NCBI GenBank assembly: GCA_019614645.1
Contig: JABWDB010000004.1
Coordinates: 6,820,001 to 6,884,000, forward strand
DNA length: 64,000 nucleotides
Source: Stratiolaelaps scimitus
Lineage: Eukaryota; Arthropoda; Arachnida; Mesostigmata; Laelapidae
Direction of reading: 5' to 3'
This document shows, one piece after another, positions 28,501 through 42,071 of the stretch; within the stretch, counting starts at the first letter, position 1; each line of letters begins with the position of its first letter. Under the pieces are notes generated by a model. It saw nothing but the letters and a program-made list of their open reading frames with translations, was not told where the DNA came from and did no database searches. Both the position numbers and the translations under genes were made by a program.

Positions 28501-30728
28501 CCTGTGATAACGGCTGCGGCGTTGTTGATCTGGCTAAGCGAATGCGCTTGAATTGAGTGGCGGCGGCGGCGGCGGCGGCGGAGGCCAGACCGATGTCGCT
28601 CCGGTCTCGCTTGAGAAGTCGCGCAAGGTTCCTTCATGACGATGAATCCATCACCGACGCGCCTGTGATGGCTACGCAGTGATGTGGGCTACTCGCCTAC
28701 TGCTGAGGTGACAGTGTTGACGCTATGCCGGCGGGGACTGGGTCCAAGCGTCGACAGCGGCGACGGTGGCTACTATTACTACTACTATATGTTATTATTA
28801 TACCACTAATACCATTGGACTACTCTTGTATGCTGTGGCCGCTGTGGACTACTATGTTGGACGTGGCTTGCATGGACATCATAACTTCGGCTCGGCTCAT
28901 CTCGTCTTTCGGCGGTCGACACTGCCCGTCCGTGTTGACCGGTGCCCGCTTTTACTAGCTCGATTCTATTCTACTCGAGGTGATTGCTTGATGAGCGTCT
29001 GCTGTCTCCTCTAAACCTTTCTCCGTGACCCCCCCTTATTGTCTTTGCTACCCTCATCATCAGGAGCTCTGTTCTCATATCTGAGTAAATGTCGCTGTGT
29101 GTGTGTGTGTGTTTATACATAGAAGAGGGTACCGCCACTGGTCAGTCGCCTGTTCCATTCTCTTGCTACATCTCGACATCTACAACTATTCTACACGTGG
29201 TTTCCTGCTATTGTACTATGTAGCTGTTCATTGTTCATCGTTCCTCCGAGTGTCCTCCGATTACTCGTCAATCTGGTGTCCAAAAAAAAGACGAATTACT
29301 TAATTAGCTTATTAGGTGTGCTGCTACTGCTGCGGCTGATGCTTCGTCTGCTCGGCGTAGTACGCTGTGGTGACTTCGTCGTTGTTTCACCGGTGACAGC
29401 AGACGGCAGCACTCTCGATTCGCTGTGACGTTTCCTGCTACACAATGTGGATACTCCATGGAGCCTCTGGCCTCCTCACGTCCCTCGCCATATCATACTG
29501 TGAACGCAATTCACACCAGCGCTTCTGTTCTCATTCGTACTTCTGTCCGAGTCCACTGTGGCCACATCCCTCGTGGCACTCCTGCCGGAACGGGGTCATT
29601 TTTCCTCTGCTATTTGCTATTCATGTATATAGCTGTGCGGAAGCTGATGGCAATAATGACAAGCCTCTCTCTGTCTCTCTCAATAAGACTTCAGTCGTGT
29701 GCGGGGCACACAGTGACATGCATTGCGAGACGCCCGCAGAGCATCTCAGACGACCAGACACCTAGTCACATTCGCCAGCATCCCAGCACAAACTCTGCAT
29801 CGTGTAGCGTATCCTCTTCAGAGTGGCGTCGGGTAGCACTGCTGATGTGGCAGTAGCAAGATCATCTGTGCACGCTCATATAGATACTTATAGTATCTCA
29901 ATTCGACCACCGCTAGTCACCATTGTCATCTAGCAAACAGGAGGGCGTTCGAAGCAGTGCACTCATCGAACTATGCTGAACGACCTCATGGACGGAACCT
30001 CTATGGTGTGATGTCCGTTGGTGCCGGACGATTTCAGCACCGGGGCGAGCCGCAGCAGCAGCCGCCGCCGCTACCGCCGCCGCCGCTACCGCCGGCGCAA
30101 CGCATTTGTTCTGAATCGCCTCTTGCTTGCTTCCACTTCTTTTTGACTCGTCTTTGGTCTGTCCCGATGTCTGTCAGGGATGACACAAAATGCTGCGGCA
30201 ATTAGTCGTCTCCGTGATGGTCACGGTCAGCGTGGCGGCGACGGCTGTTCGTGATGACGGTTGTTTTGGCGGTGGTAGAGCAGCAGCAACAACAACAACA
30301 ACAGAGGAAATTAGATAATCGTCATCATTATCACCACTGCCTCTAACGTTGCTGCCGGCAGCAGCAGCCGTGGAGCAGCGGCACCGCCAGTCGAGAGGAA
30401 TTAGCAGAATTACGAGCACCAACCAGCGCCATCAGTATGATCATGAATATCAACAGCGGCAGTAGCAGCATCGTCGACATCTGGTCATCTCACACAGACT
30501 GCTGATGGACTGCTGATGGTTAGCCGTTTTGTTCCTCGTTGTAGGCAACTGCTGAACTCCGCAAACAACCGCGAGTAAGCACCCCTATGTGACTATATAT
30601 ATCATATGTATATATATATATATACATATCGGGCTACGCGGTAGTTTGGTCAAATACCGACCGTTCCACGGGAGACCAGATACAGGGGAGCGGGTAGCGC
30701 GAGCTGAAACAAAAAGAGAGAAAATTGG

Positions 30729-30766
<38 letters not shown>

Positions 30767-33700
30767 GGGTGTTTGTTTGGTATCTGTGTTTGCTCTTTCG
30801 AACGGAGGAATTGGACATGAGACCATGTCTTGTTATGTCACAAACTCGTACGCGAGTTTCGTATCATGCTAGCGAAACTACTTGATGCAAGAAGTGATAT
30901 GGCGTCCAAATAACAGCAATAAAAGAGAAAACACAATAACTCCAAAGAACGTTCGCGCCGATGTCAACCGCAGACCGTTCGGCGATATGGAGGCCTCACG
31001 TCTTTCGTTTCCAAGCCCGGTTAGTTTTCTCTCCACTCAACAAAGGAACACTGCAAAAAACAAGGCCCAACGAGAATACACCGATGTGGTGGAGCTTGCT
31101 CGAGTATTCGATTTCCGCGGAGGGTTCGCGCATCGCATGTAAACTATTTTCAGAACCGCGCACGTGAATCGACGAACGGATGGATGCATCCTATGTACAA
31201 CATGTGCCTGCCCATGATGATGACAGGAATTTCTTTTTAGTAGTCAATTGGCGGTTGGCTCCTGCCGCGGCAGAACGAGAGCAACGCGTGCTCGCGATTC
31301 CTGATGCCAACGTCGCTTGCCATGACTGATACCCTGGATGGCATCGTGCTTCCGCTGGTCCCGTTGGTAGCGGGGCTGCTGTCTCGTCAGGACACTCATC
31401 GCATAGTGGCGTCGTTTTCTATTGCGTTCAGTTCGTGGGCAAGGTGGGGTCACGGCATCAACGCCGGCATCAGCCGCCGCTGCCGCCGCCAGCGCACGAG
31501 CATCTCCATTTCCTCTACTGTCGTCTTTTTGCGCTGGCTGGCAAAATCCTTCGGTCATTCGTAGCGGGGAACGTCGTATTGGGAGTCCCGTTCCAGCACG
31601 CTGGATTGTTTGCCGCTTGGCTGCGAGCCCGCTGTGTTGATGTCGTGTTTAGACGCCTTGCAAACACTCGACACCAGACGAGTACAGTGGGTGCTGCCGA
31701 CGCAAACGGCGAAGCAGCCAACGAGCGGTTGTGGAACAGCGAAACGAGACTAGCCTCTTTAACTAGTTCGGGGAGCGAGCTAGTCGACGAGCGGCGCGGG
31801 CCGACGAGGCGACCTGGATCGGTGACATACCGTCCGCCAGCGCCATGGTGCGACCTCTACCTAGTGCTGGTGCTGCCTTGATCGAGTGCCGTTGTCGGCT
31901 GGAAAGCACACGTCGTTCCCGTCGCCTTGTACCACTAGATTCCTCTTTCTTTCTCTCTCGCTCACCTCTCTGCCTCTATCTATTATATGTTTCTCTATTT
32001 CGCTCTTAACTCTGGTGACCTGAAGCGCCGGGCTGCGCCGACGACCTGCTTGGCTGCCAGTGCCTTTGCCTGTGACGGTGATCGGTGAGCCGCCACTCGA
32101 TGACATTGATCTCCATACCCTTACAGCGGAGAGTGGAGACTGTCTTCTGTCTTGTTGTCTCATATTGGGCGGCTGCCTCCCGAACGTAGTACCCGTGGAA
32201 TCGGCCGTGTAAAGGAGTTCACCATAGCGTGTGTCTCAGCTCGATTTTTTGTCTTCAATCAGAGCGGGGTCCGATAGCCGATAGCCAAGAGAGACAGACC
32301 ATGCCGCTGCCATCGGACCGAGCATGGCGAAGGTGTTTGTTTTGTTGTGATTTGTCAGTCCCGCCCTCCTATGCGTTCCTGCCACTCAGGTAGGACTTCA
32401 ATGACGGGTTCCCCTTCGACAACCTGCCTATCTTCCAGCTATGATAGCATCAGCAACGACAACAGCTCCTTTGGCCTATCACCCTGTTCGATAAAGACGA
32501 AATGATCTGCTTTTCCCGCCGTAATGACGCCAGCAGCTAGTGTAACGCTAGTGACAGCAGCAGCAGCAGCAAAACCAGCCTCAAACACCACAACGATCGA
32601 CCGGTGGACGCCGCACCAGTCGACGCGTGAAGATACGCCCAGCGTTTGATAGCTAGGGGCGTCGATGGACGCGAGCTACGCGAGCAACCACGATAAGAGA
32701 ACAGCGGCTGTCTCTCCGAAGACGATAGTGGCGAGCTTCACTGCAATACCGGCAACAATCAGAGCAGAAGTAGCTGCAGCAAGGAGAAAGCCTCGCGGAC
32801 TCTGATATGGAGGGCGTGAGGGGGTGGGGGTTGAGGGGCAAACTTTCCTGATAGGGAGACGACTGAAGTAGATGAGGGCGCGGCAGTGTTTTTTTTGTTG
32901 CAGCAGCAGCGACAGGAGATCGGTTGTTGAACGGGAAGCCGCACAATAAACCGGTTCGTTTGGCTGGCCTACTGCTTGACCAACCTTTGGTGGCGAGACA
33001 TCGTACGGTGACGGTGCTTGTGACACTGTCGGCTGAGCGGGCGTGGTGCGCGCATTCGATTGCAGACGAGGCAGCACTCAGCACGCGAGGTGGCTGTTGT
33101 AGCGGTTAGTAATTGATCGGTGGGCGCCGGGGGCTCCGTGGCAGCGACGGAGCAGGTTCGTGATACCCCAGATACCCCATGGTTTCTACTTCAGCGCTAT
33201 CGACCTATCCATTGCCGGTATCAGGAACTTCGTAGATAAGTTGGTTGATTGGCGTCGCTGGCTGGGACAACGACCTGAATAGCAGCAGAAGCACCGGCAA
33301 ATCTAGCGATGTGTAATGAAAATAGCACGTTCAACGATTCAGGCGTTTGGGGTGGCAATAATACCGCAATACCAGACGACTACCTTTGTGGTGAAGTCTG
33401 GTTAGCATAATGTACCTTCCCCCATAAAATAATAATATATCATGGTACAATAAATCGTTTCTTTCGTTTCAACAGTTTACCAACCTCTACTATATTTTGT
33501 TATTTCAGGTCGCACACGGGCGAGAAGCCGTATATGTGCGAATATCCAGGATGTTCCAAGGCGTTCAGCAATGCGTCGGATCGGGCCAAACATCAGAACA
33601 GGACTCACTCGAACGAGGTAAGTTTTGTTTTGAAGTTATCCGTTTGTGTTGACACACCCACTCCCTGCCATTAACATGGTTAGCGGATTGGTCGAGTGCT

Positions 33701-36377
33701 TCACTACACCGACCTGTCACACTCCATCGGTTCGATATCGTGCAACGTTGCTCATTACATTGGGCATTTGTAATTGCGAGTTCGTGTGTATTTACGCTAC
33801 ACCAAATACATCTGTACTGCAATCCAGTGGCGTTTGTCAGACAGCATTGTGGAAAAACGCCTTTGCGGGGGTCGACACAGTAACGTTGGCGATACCGAGG
33901 GACACAAGCTTGTGTAACTAGACTGGGACAGGGGTCATGCCCCAACTCGCAGATTCAAAGCCTTGTCGTGGACCCATGATGCCATCAGTGTCTCTTGCCT
34001 CTGATTGACATGAGCTGTCGTAAACCCGCGCCGATGAGTGCTGAGCAACGTCTGATGAGCGAATGGCCAGCCGAATACGAAACACTCTTTACGAAGTAAT
34101 CTCTCACAGTGGACGAATCGAGCAGGTTACGAGGTGGTGATGCCCAGAAGAAAAACGAGAACAACGAATGGAACTGTGGCAAAAACACTTCGACTCCGTG
34201 AAATTTGTGGTGAATCACACTGGCTATATGGCAAGCGAGATTTGCTAGAAGCTCGCGAGACATCTGCGCGCTGATCTGGCTGCCCTCACCAGCCATATCA
34301 GGAGTCTCCCGTTCGGCTTCCCGCCGTACTTCGAAAGCTTGCGCAGCAGCTTCGCACACAGACGTTGTCGTGCTGTGACGATGATCTCCTTTTTCTATTC
34401 TCCTCCACTGTGTCCTCTTGCTGTGTGTGTGTATGTATGTTTGATTTTCTCTCATCAACTGATAACGAGCCCGATCACTGACATACGTGTACTTCGACGA
34501 AGGCCCACAGAGCAGGCCCACTGCGAAAAGCACGGTCTCAACATCGACGTACGGTGAGCGTCAGCAATTACTACAGCACCAGACGATGGACGCCCTGGCT
34601 ACGTGAGAAGCACAGGGAGCTAAGTACGACGACGGCCACGCCAACGACGATAACAACAACAACAGTTTCGATCCGCTGTACGAAGAAGTACAGTTGCTTA
34701 AGTGCTCCAATGCGTTTACCCTTAGCAGTTCTTTGGCTGAGAAAGAGTGAGAGAGAGAGAGAGGGAGAAGAGAAACACGGGGGAGGCGAGGGGAGGGGGG
34801 GTCAGTGCTCACGTTAGGCTGTCGGAGTAGGACCCCAAGCGAACGCGTAGACCAGTCGTCCGCTTCGGTTAATGACCCCAAACGTCGTCTTTCCGCCAGT
34901 GTTCTCGGAGTGGTGGTGCCTATCCACGCTTGTGGCCTGCTCGAAGTGTACCTGCCGACGACGACGTTGTGACGACTTAATACTTGATACATCGACAGAC
35001 GTCGAACGTATGCTACGACGCTAAGCTGAACTAAGCAAAGCTCCGGTGAGCCCAATCTATGCTATCTTAAGCAAGCCAAACTATCGCTGAGTGAATCCAC
35101 AACGCAAAGCACCGACTCGAGCAGGTAACTGGCTCGATTTCTTGCTGGAGTCACTCCGTCGATCGATCTATGTATACGCTGCCCATCGATAATTACCAAT
35201 CCGCTGGGTCACAACGAGAAAACAAATGCTGATGCTGCTAGCGGCGGATGCTTCGGTGGATAGACGCTATTAATTTGTGGCCAAAGTTAACTCCTTTTAT
35301 CATCGAGAAATAGCAGCAGGAATAGCGGAAGAAATGAACCGCAATCAGCGGCGTACGTCTTGTGATAACATTATTCTATGTAGCGCTTGTTCGAATGTCG
35401 ACGTATCGTGATACGTGCATGTCTAAATATATATATATATATGTCTAAATATGTACATATATAAATATATACGTATGTGTGTAGATATACACATCTGTGC
35501 CCATAAATTTTCTATACGGTAATGGCCTCATAATAACAGTAACAGAACAATAATAGCGCATAGCGTCGGCAACTGGGCAACTTAGCAGCAACAAATCGCT
35601 TGTCAACTGTTGAGAAACGGCAAAACAAAGAATAGCCGAGATGAGGCACTCGTGAAGTCAACAGCTTAACCACGACCAGCTTAACCGTGTGCAACTTCGG
35701 TTGCACATGCTTTGGTGGTAGCTTTAATAAATGCTCTATCTACTAAGTAACTGTACGATGGAAAAAATCGCAGTTACCATGAACGACTGACGAGCGTCGG
35801 CGTAAACTGTTCTCTCGCCAGAATTAAGGTGGCGGTCTTAGGAGGATACGGGGCAACGGGGTCACATAAAAGTGCGTCCGGCACGGCTCGTACAGATGGT
35901 AGGTTGTAGCTCCAGCTAACAGCGAAGACAGGATACGTCAATGGCCTTCTTATCTCCTCGTTAATTGCTCCAACACAGCCATATCTGCATAGTGTTATCG
36001 ATATTCGACGCTGACGTCAGCCAGTCGATAGCAAACCATCACTGCTACCGAACGTCGCCAGATAATCCATAGCGAAGGTGTTCGCAGATTCAAACGTATC
36101 ATATTTTCATCCGTGCCCGATATCAGAATCCTATCAACGAGATTCCGATTTGTAGCTTCCGATCTGTGATCTTGGCAATGATTGAAATGTTCTTGGTGAT
36201 GTTGTTGATGAGAATTGCAAATACGCTACTACACGTTTGTAATTCGTTAACTTGTCTACTGTTAATTCGATATCGTTTCCGCCATAGCCATAACGATTGC
36301 GTTGTTGTTGTTGCCACTGCCGGTGCTGTTGTTGTTGTCGTCGTTCCTGTTGTTACTGCTGGTGCTGTTGTTGCTGC

Positions 36378-36415
<38 letters not shown>

Positions 36416-38707
36416 CCCATCTGCCGTTGCCACAGGCGCCGCTCGTGTTCTTTGTTGACGTCGTCGTCGTCGCTGTCGTCGAAGTGGTGCTGGTGTTGGA
36501 GGTGCATGTGTAATATTTGTATTTGTTTCTGCGTCTGTTCGTATTGCGATGTTGGTGCCGCTCATTTGATCATTCGTTTGTTGTCCGTTCGCCGCTCACT
36601 CATTGTTCATTTCGTTGTTGAGCACCGGGAGACGAAGATGACAACATCAGCAGCAACAACAACAACAACTAGAGAGACAAACACCTATAATGCCACAACA
36701 GCAGCGACAACATGGGACGACAGGATTGTATTGTTCTTCGTCTGGGGGGGTACGTCTTCAGCTTCCGTCGCTGTTGGGTTCACCCTTCAGCCCTCAGTTG
36801 GCCGGCTCGCACTCCTCCCTGGCCGAGACCCGACCGTTGACAGGTCCTGTCGCCCCTAGTCCTGACCATACGCGAGATGGCTGAGCATCCGCGTCAGCAT
36901 TTGCGTGTTGAGTTGATCGCTTTGTCGCCGATTTTGACCGCTCCTGCTCTGCTGTTGACCGCGCATGCAACGTCGATGACGGTGCATTGCCTCTGCTGAG
37001 GCATTGCCGCTGCCGCTTGTCCAGACCCTGTGCTGGATATGCGCAGTGGTAAACCACCGCGGCACTACCTTCGCTTACCTTTTGGGCATTGAACATTGTC
37101 ATGCTCACCATGCTTACCATCATCTGTTACATTGATAGTGCTGCTGCTACGATTGCTACAGCAGCGGCTACCTCTGTTGCTGCTGCTGTTGCTGCTGCCA
37201 CCGATGGTGGCAGATGTCGCCGAAAACAAACGGTGCTCACGGCGGTGGCGGCGGCGGCGGTCGAGAAAGCAAGCTAGACACAAGGGTAAGCAAGGAAGAT
37301 ACCGAAACGAACGGCCATACGAGGGAGGAAGATCGGGCAGGCAGATGGCGAGTCATCGTCCGGAAGATCGTCCCCTCTATTCCATCTTGTTGCCGCTTGC
37401 GGACCGCTGTTGGTGCTGGTGGTGGTGAACTGGTGGCAGCACTATCCGTGTTGTAGCAGCGGCTATTCAACAACAAAAAAAAAACTTGGCAGGAGGCGAC
37501 GGCGTTTGAGGCATTTCCCAAAGGGGCGAAGAAGACTCGATCGTGGCAAAGGCCGCAATCCAGAGTGCGCCTAGTTTTCTCCTATTCCTTTTCTATGATC
37601 TTGTATCTTCCATCTGCACAAGCCTGTTTCGCGTCAGTCTTACTTGGCGTGTAACTTCTGTCCAATTTGAATTGTTTCGTTGCAGCTTCAAATTGTTGCT
37701 GATGGGGGCCGCTATCTGCTGTTGTGGCGGCTCGAGTTGTTTTGTGCATTATTATAATACTACCGTGTTTTTTCATTTTCGGGTGGGCCGCCACCGCCGC
37801 CGCTGCTGCTGCTGGTGCTTTGCCGTTCCATAGTGAGCCTTCTATATTGTTTAGTTATATGACGAAAACGCTTGTCTCGACCTCATGTTTCGACTGTGCT
37901 CGAGCGAATGCTGACTGCCCTCCCGGCACGACGACGACGACGACGACGACGACGTACAAATGCGCGTAAACGATTTGCTCCCCACGGCGGCCAGCCGTCG
38001 CCGTCGACGCCACCGCTGAACTCGGCGGCGTGCGGCTGTGCCGGCGGGAAAATCAGCACGGTAGAAGCGGATAGAGAAAATTGGAGAAGGCACAAAACGC
38101 ACCGACCCTTTGACTGACGGACTGACAGTCTCACTGACAGACAGCACAGCCACTTCTTCTGTTGCGCTGCTTTGGCTTCCGCTGCTGCTGCTCCTGCCGC
38201 AGCCACCGGAGCAATTTCTACACGCACGCAGTGATAATTGTGATAATTGGCTGGCAATGAATGCTTCGTATAGGACAACATGTGAATCGTCAACAGTAAC
38301 AACGCGTCGAATAGAGTGATGTGATGACGCTGTAGCTGCTGCTGCTTTTTTTGCTGTTGTTGCGGCGTGTGTGTGTGTGTCTCGAGTTAGCGACGGCGCT
38401 GTGAACGCTCGCGAAGATCTAATAAGATTTCTTTCACGTTTGCTGTTCGTCGTCCCCGTCTATGGCAAGCACGTGAACGAGAAGAAACAGCAGATACAGT
38501 AGAGTGAAGTTGGAAGAAATAGCCTCATTTTTGTCTCGTAGTCGTCCGCCGTTGCTCATCGCACGCGCGCGCGTGTTATCATATTGTACATGCAGATGCA
38601 TCGACTCTTGTATTGGGAAGGCATGCTCGAGTGCACGAGATACGGTGCGCTATTCAGAGGGGACAGCAGCGTCGCCAATCCCATGTGTTACAACAATTCG
38701 CACGGTG

Positions 38708-38744
<37 letters not shown>

Positions 38745-41700
38745 CGGGTAGGTATCACTGACGACTGTGCTCATTGGTTGCCTTGTTATCACCACTAGTT
38801 CACTAATTTGGAGGATTTTCGACGATACGGGAGTCGTGTGATGAAATTGGATGGGATTGAGACGCTAGCACACGAAAATTGGCTCGTTCACACTTGATTA
38901 ACAGTCACAATACGCTGATGCCACGATTACTACCATTCTGCATGGATATTATTATTATTCTTAGTGTGATGTTCAAACGTAGAAATGAGCCAAGCAGAAA
39001 GCAACTATTTCAAATTGTCCACCGCATTATTGCGCGCCACGGCTGGATGAGAACGCGATGACTGCTCGACCCAGCGAGTCGGAGCAAAGGTGAATAGCAA
39101 CGAAGCACTGCGAACGCTGGCTACCGTGCAATTGCCACAATGGATATCTTTTCCGTGAGCCCCCCCCATGTTTAGTTAAGGCAATACATAATAAACACAC
39201 TGTGTTGTTAAGAACGAATAGCACACTCTATTATCCTGAGGGCACTCCTCTCAGTCTTCGGTGAACAACTTCGTGCTGGTGAACTCCAGCTAATTTTTCT
39301 CTGCACTTGCCAACACAACTTGTTATACACAAGGATTCGCTTCAGATGGCCATCGTATGCCAAACGGATGCCAAACGAGCCACAGACCACAGACCGCATA
39401 TGCAGCTCGGTCCATTGTATAACTAACTCCCTTCAGCTCACCTATCTCTCTCTCCCTCTCTCTGGATGTGTGCGTGTGTGTGTGTGCTGGCTGTTTGAAC
39501 AAAAACAATCCTCTGTGTGTTATTTTGCATATTCTCTTTCTATGTCTAGTAACAGCTTTGTGTCATCATCTCTTTGGGCATCTTCGTTTACACTGCTCTA
39601 CCTCAATCTTCACGAATATCTTCTTTCTGGCCGGCGATCTAATTACACCGAAAAGCTGTTCGTGGTGAGCCCTGGACTTGAGAATTAGCGTCTTGTACGA
39701 GACCTTCTCGGAGTGGCTTTAGCATTTTATATATGTACAGTATGTATATGTATATAAATATATATATATATATAAGGGTGCCAGGTGTATGTATATCAAA
39801 TGTGTGTATATTCTAACAGATTTATAATGGCATTCACGGGTTTACGCGCAGTGCGGCTACGCCATCTTATCTGTACTAGACCCGAGACCCCCAGCGTTTC
39901 GTCCCGCTTTCTATTTATGATACTTTACGCCACGCCTTAATCGTTGTGTTAATGCGTGAAACATCAAATGAATGGAGCGAAGAGCTGAAGGAAGGCATCC
40001 GTAACGAAATTTACCCGATCACCACCAACCAGCCACCGCCAGCAGCAACAGCAGCAACAGCAGCAGCAGCACGAATGCACCAACAAGTATTTACTATCAC
40101 TGCCGCGGCGGCGGCGGCGGCGGCGGTGACAGGCGCTACTGCCGTTGTTGATATCGTAATTGGCTAATTCACTACGACATGACGATTATATTCGATATAG
40201 GCAGATATGACGAGCGCTACACCAATTTGATACCACCTTCCCCCTCATACGACAACAAGAACAACAACAACAACGACTACTACAACAGGAGACGTGCTTG
40301 TTCTAATCAACGCACAAGGTGTGAGCTGACGGCAAGCTAGCACGGTACCCATCGAGAAACAGCGACAGTAGTTCAATTCGTTTATTTAATCGTATTGAAT
40401 CGTATTCAGTAGCCCCAACGTTTTAACAGCTCTATATATCCATCTACCTAGCAGTAGTTAGCAATAGTCACCGGATTGTTACGACGATGGGGCATGCAAA
40501 AGCAGGTGGCGACCACTCTTAGTCCTCTCGCGTGGCATCGTGGCCTTTGTACAGGGAACATCCGCACCGTGTATTTACTAGACGCCTCACAGAAATGAAT
40601 CACATGCTAGGGAGTTAAGCAAACAGTGCCTATTCACCGACACTCGATTTGTGGCGGTCCACCTATTCCAGTGCGGTCAGTCAAGGCACACCTTTCCGAT
40701 ACGAGCCGCTTGTATTGGGCTCCCAAACGGGCCTCGCATAGTCCTCTACAGGACGTCGTACATCACGTCACCCATACGGCTGAGCGTGGTGCTGGCAAGC
40801 TTAGTGGTGTGCTAGCACCTACCCGATATGTTGGCCCTGTCGAGAGCGGACCAGTGGCGGTGGCGTAGTTTCCTTTTTAGTGCCCTACGAGGTGTTACGT
40901 CCGCGAGGCCACCGCGTCAACTACGCGGCCTCGATTGACTTCAAAAGATGTCCGCGTGGAAGCATGGAACGCTGCTCAGCTACAGTTGCGACAGCGCCAA
41001 CAACGAGGTTGATGTTATGAGCGCATTGGCCCATCTTTATTGCACAGGTATAAACAAATCGGCTTATGTGGGGCTCTCATGCCGAACTTTGGCGCCGCGT
41101 CGCTCTATCGTTGTCGCCGGCGGCATCGTAACTCCCTCGCTGAGACGGACGTTGTGATCCAGAGAACAACTGCTCTCACGCTCCCGAACACACGAACGTA
41201 TTCTGTGTACAGGTTTGCGTTGCCATTTAGTGTCATTGAAGTCGGTCAGAGCAGAGTCGGTGAAGTCGATTTGGCTTGATTCTCTTGAATGATTCGACTG
41301 CAAACCTGAGACGGCGGCTGGCTACGACTCCGATCCGATCGATCCGAACAGATCGATTCGAATCTGTTATAAAAAAAAAGAGTCATAATTTGTGTAGTTG
41401 AACACGACCAGGTAGATTGGTGGTGATACCGCTAGTCTTAATCACAGCGTATTGCTCTTTGATCGGATCGGATGAGTACGGCTGCCGCCACTTGTGCCGC
41501 TGCCTTATTATTGTAAGGATAAATTATATATATATATATATATTACTGGAAAGCCTGTTTGACCATCGAACGACAATAAGATGTATTGTCCCTCGCCGTG
41601 CAGAGAGGCAATGCCATCGCCTTCCTCGGAACATTGTCGTCCTCACCCCCCCCCCCCCATAATCTCTAGAAATCCCGCCCTACTGTATGTTTGAATAAAT

Positions 41701-41988
41701 CAGATGTATTTGATTCATACGCGTACTCGATTCAGTCGTAACGCTACGGCCAACGACGAATAGGGGATGAACGCCGATGGAGAAATGACGCGAAAAATCG
41801 TCGCCTATCCGTGTGCTCGTCGACGAAGGTGACGACGAAATCAAAGAATCCCAACAGCGCCAACAGCATTTGTAGTACCCAGTAGGTGTAGTAGTCGTGG
41901 AAACGGGTCCTCCGCGTCTTGTTCCTAGTCACCCACCGACGCTTTCTCTCTCTGTCGTCGGTTTCTATATATATATATACATATATAG

Positions 41989-42071
<83 letters not shown>

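Noticed and set aside
42000..42066. Tyr/Ile-only peptides in long frames
   Set aside because: Pure translation of the (TA)n microsatellite.
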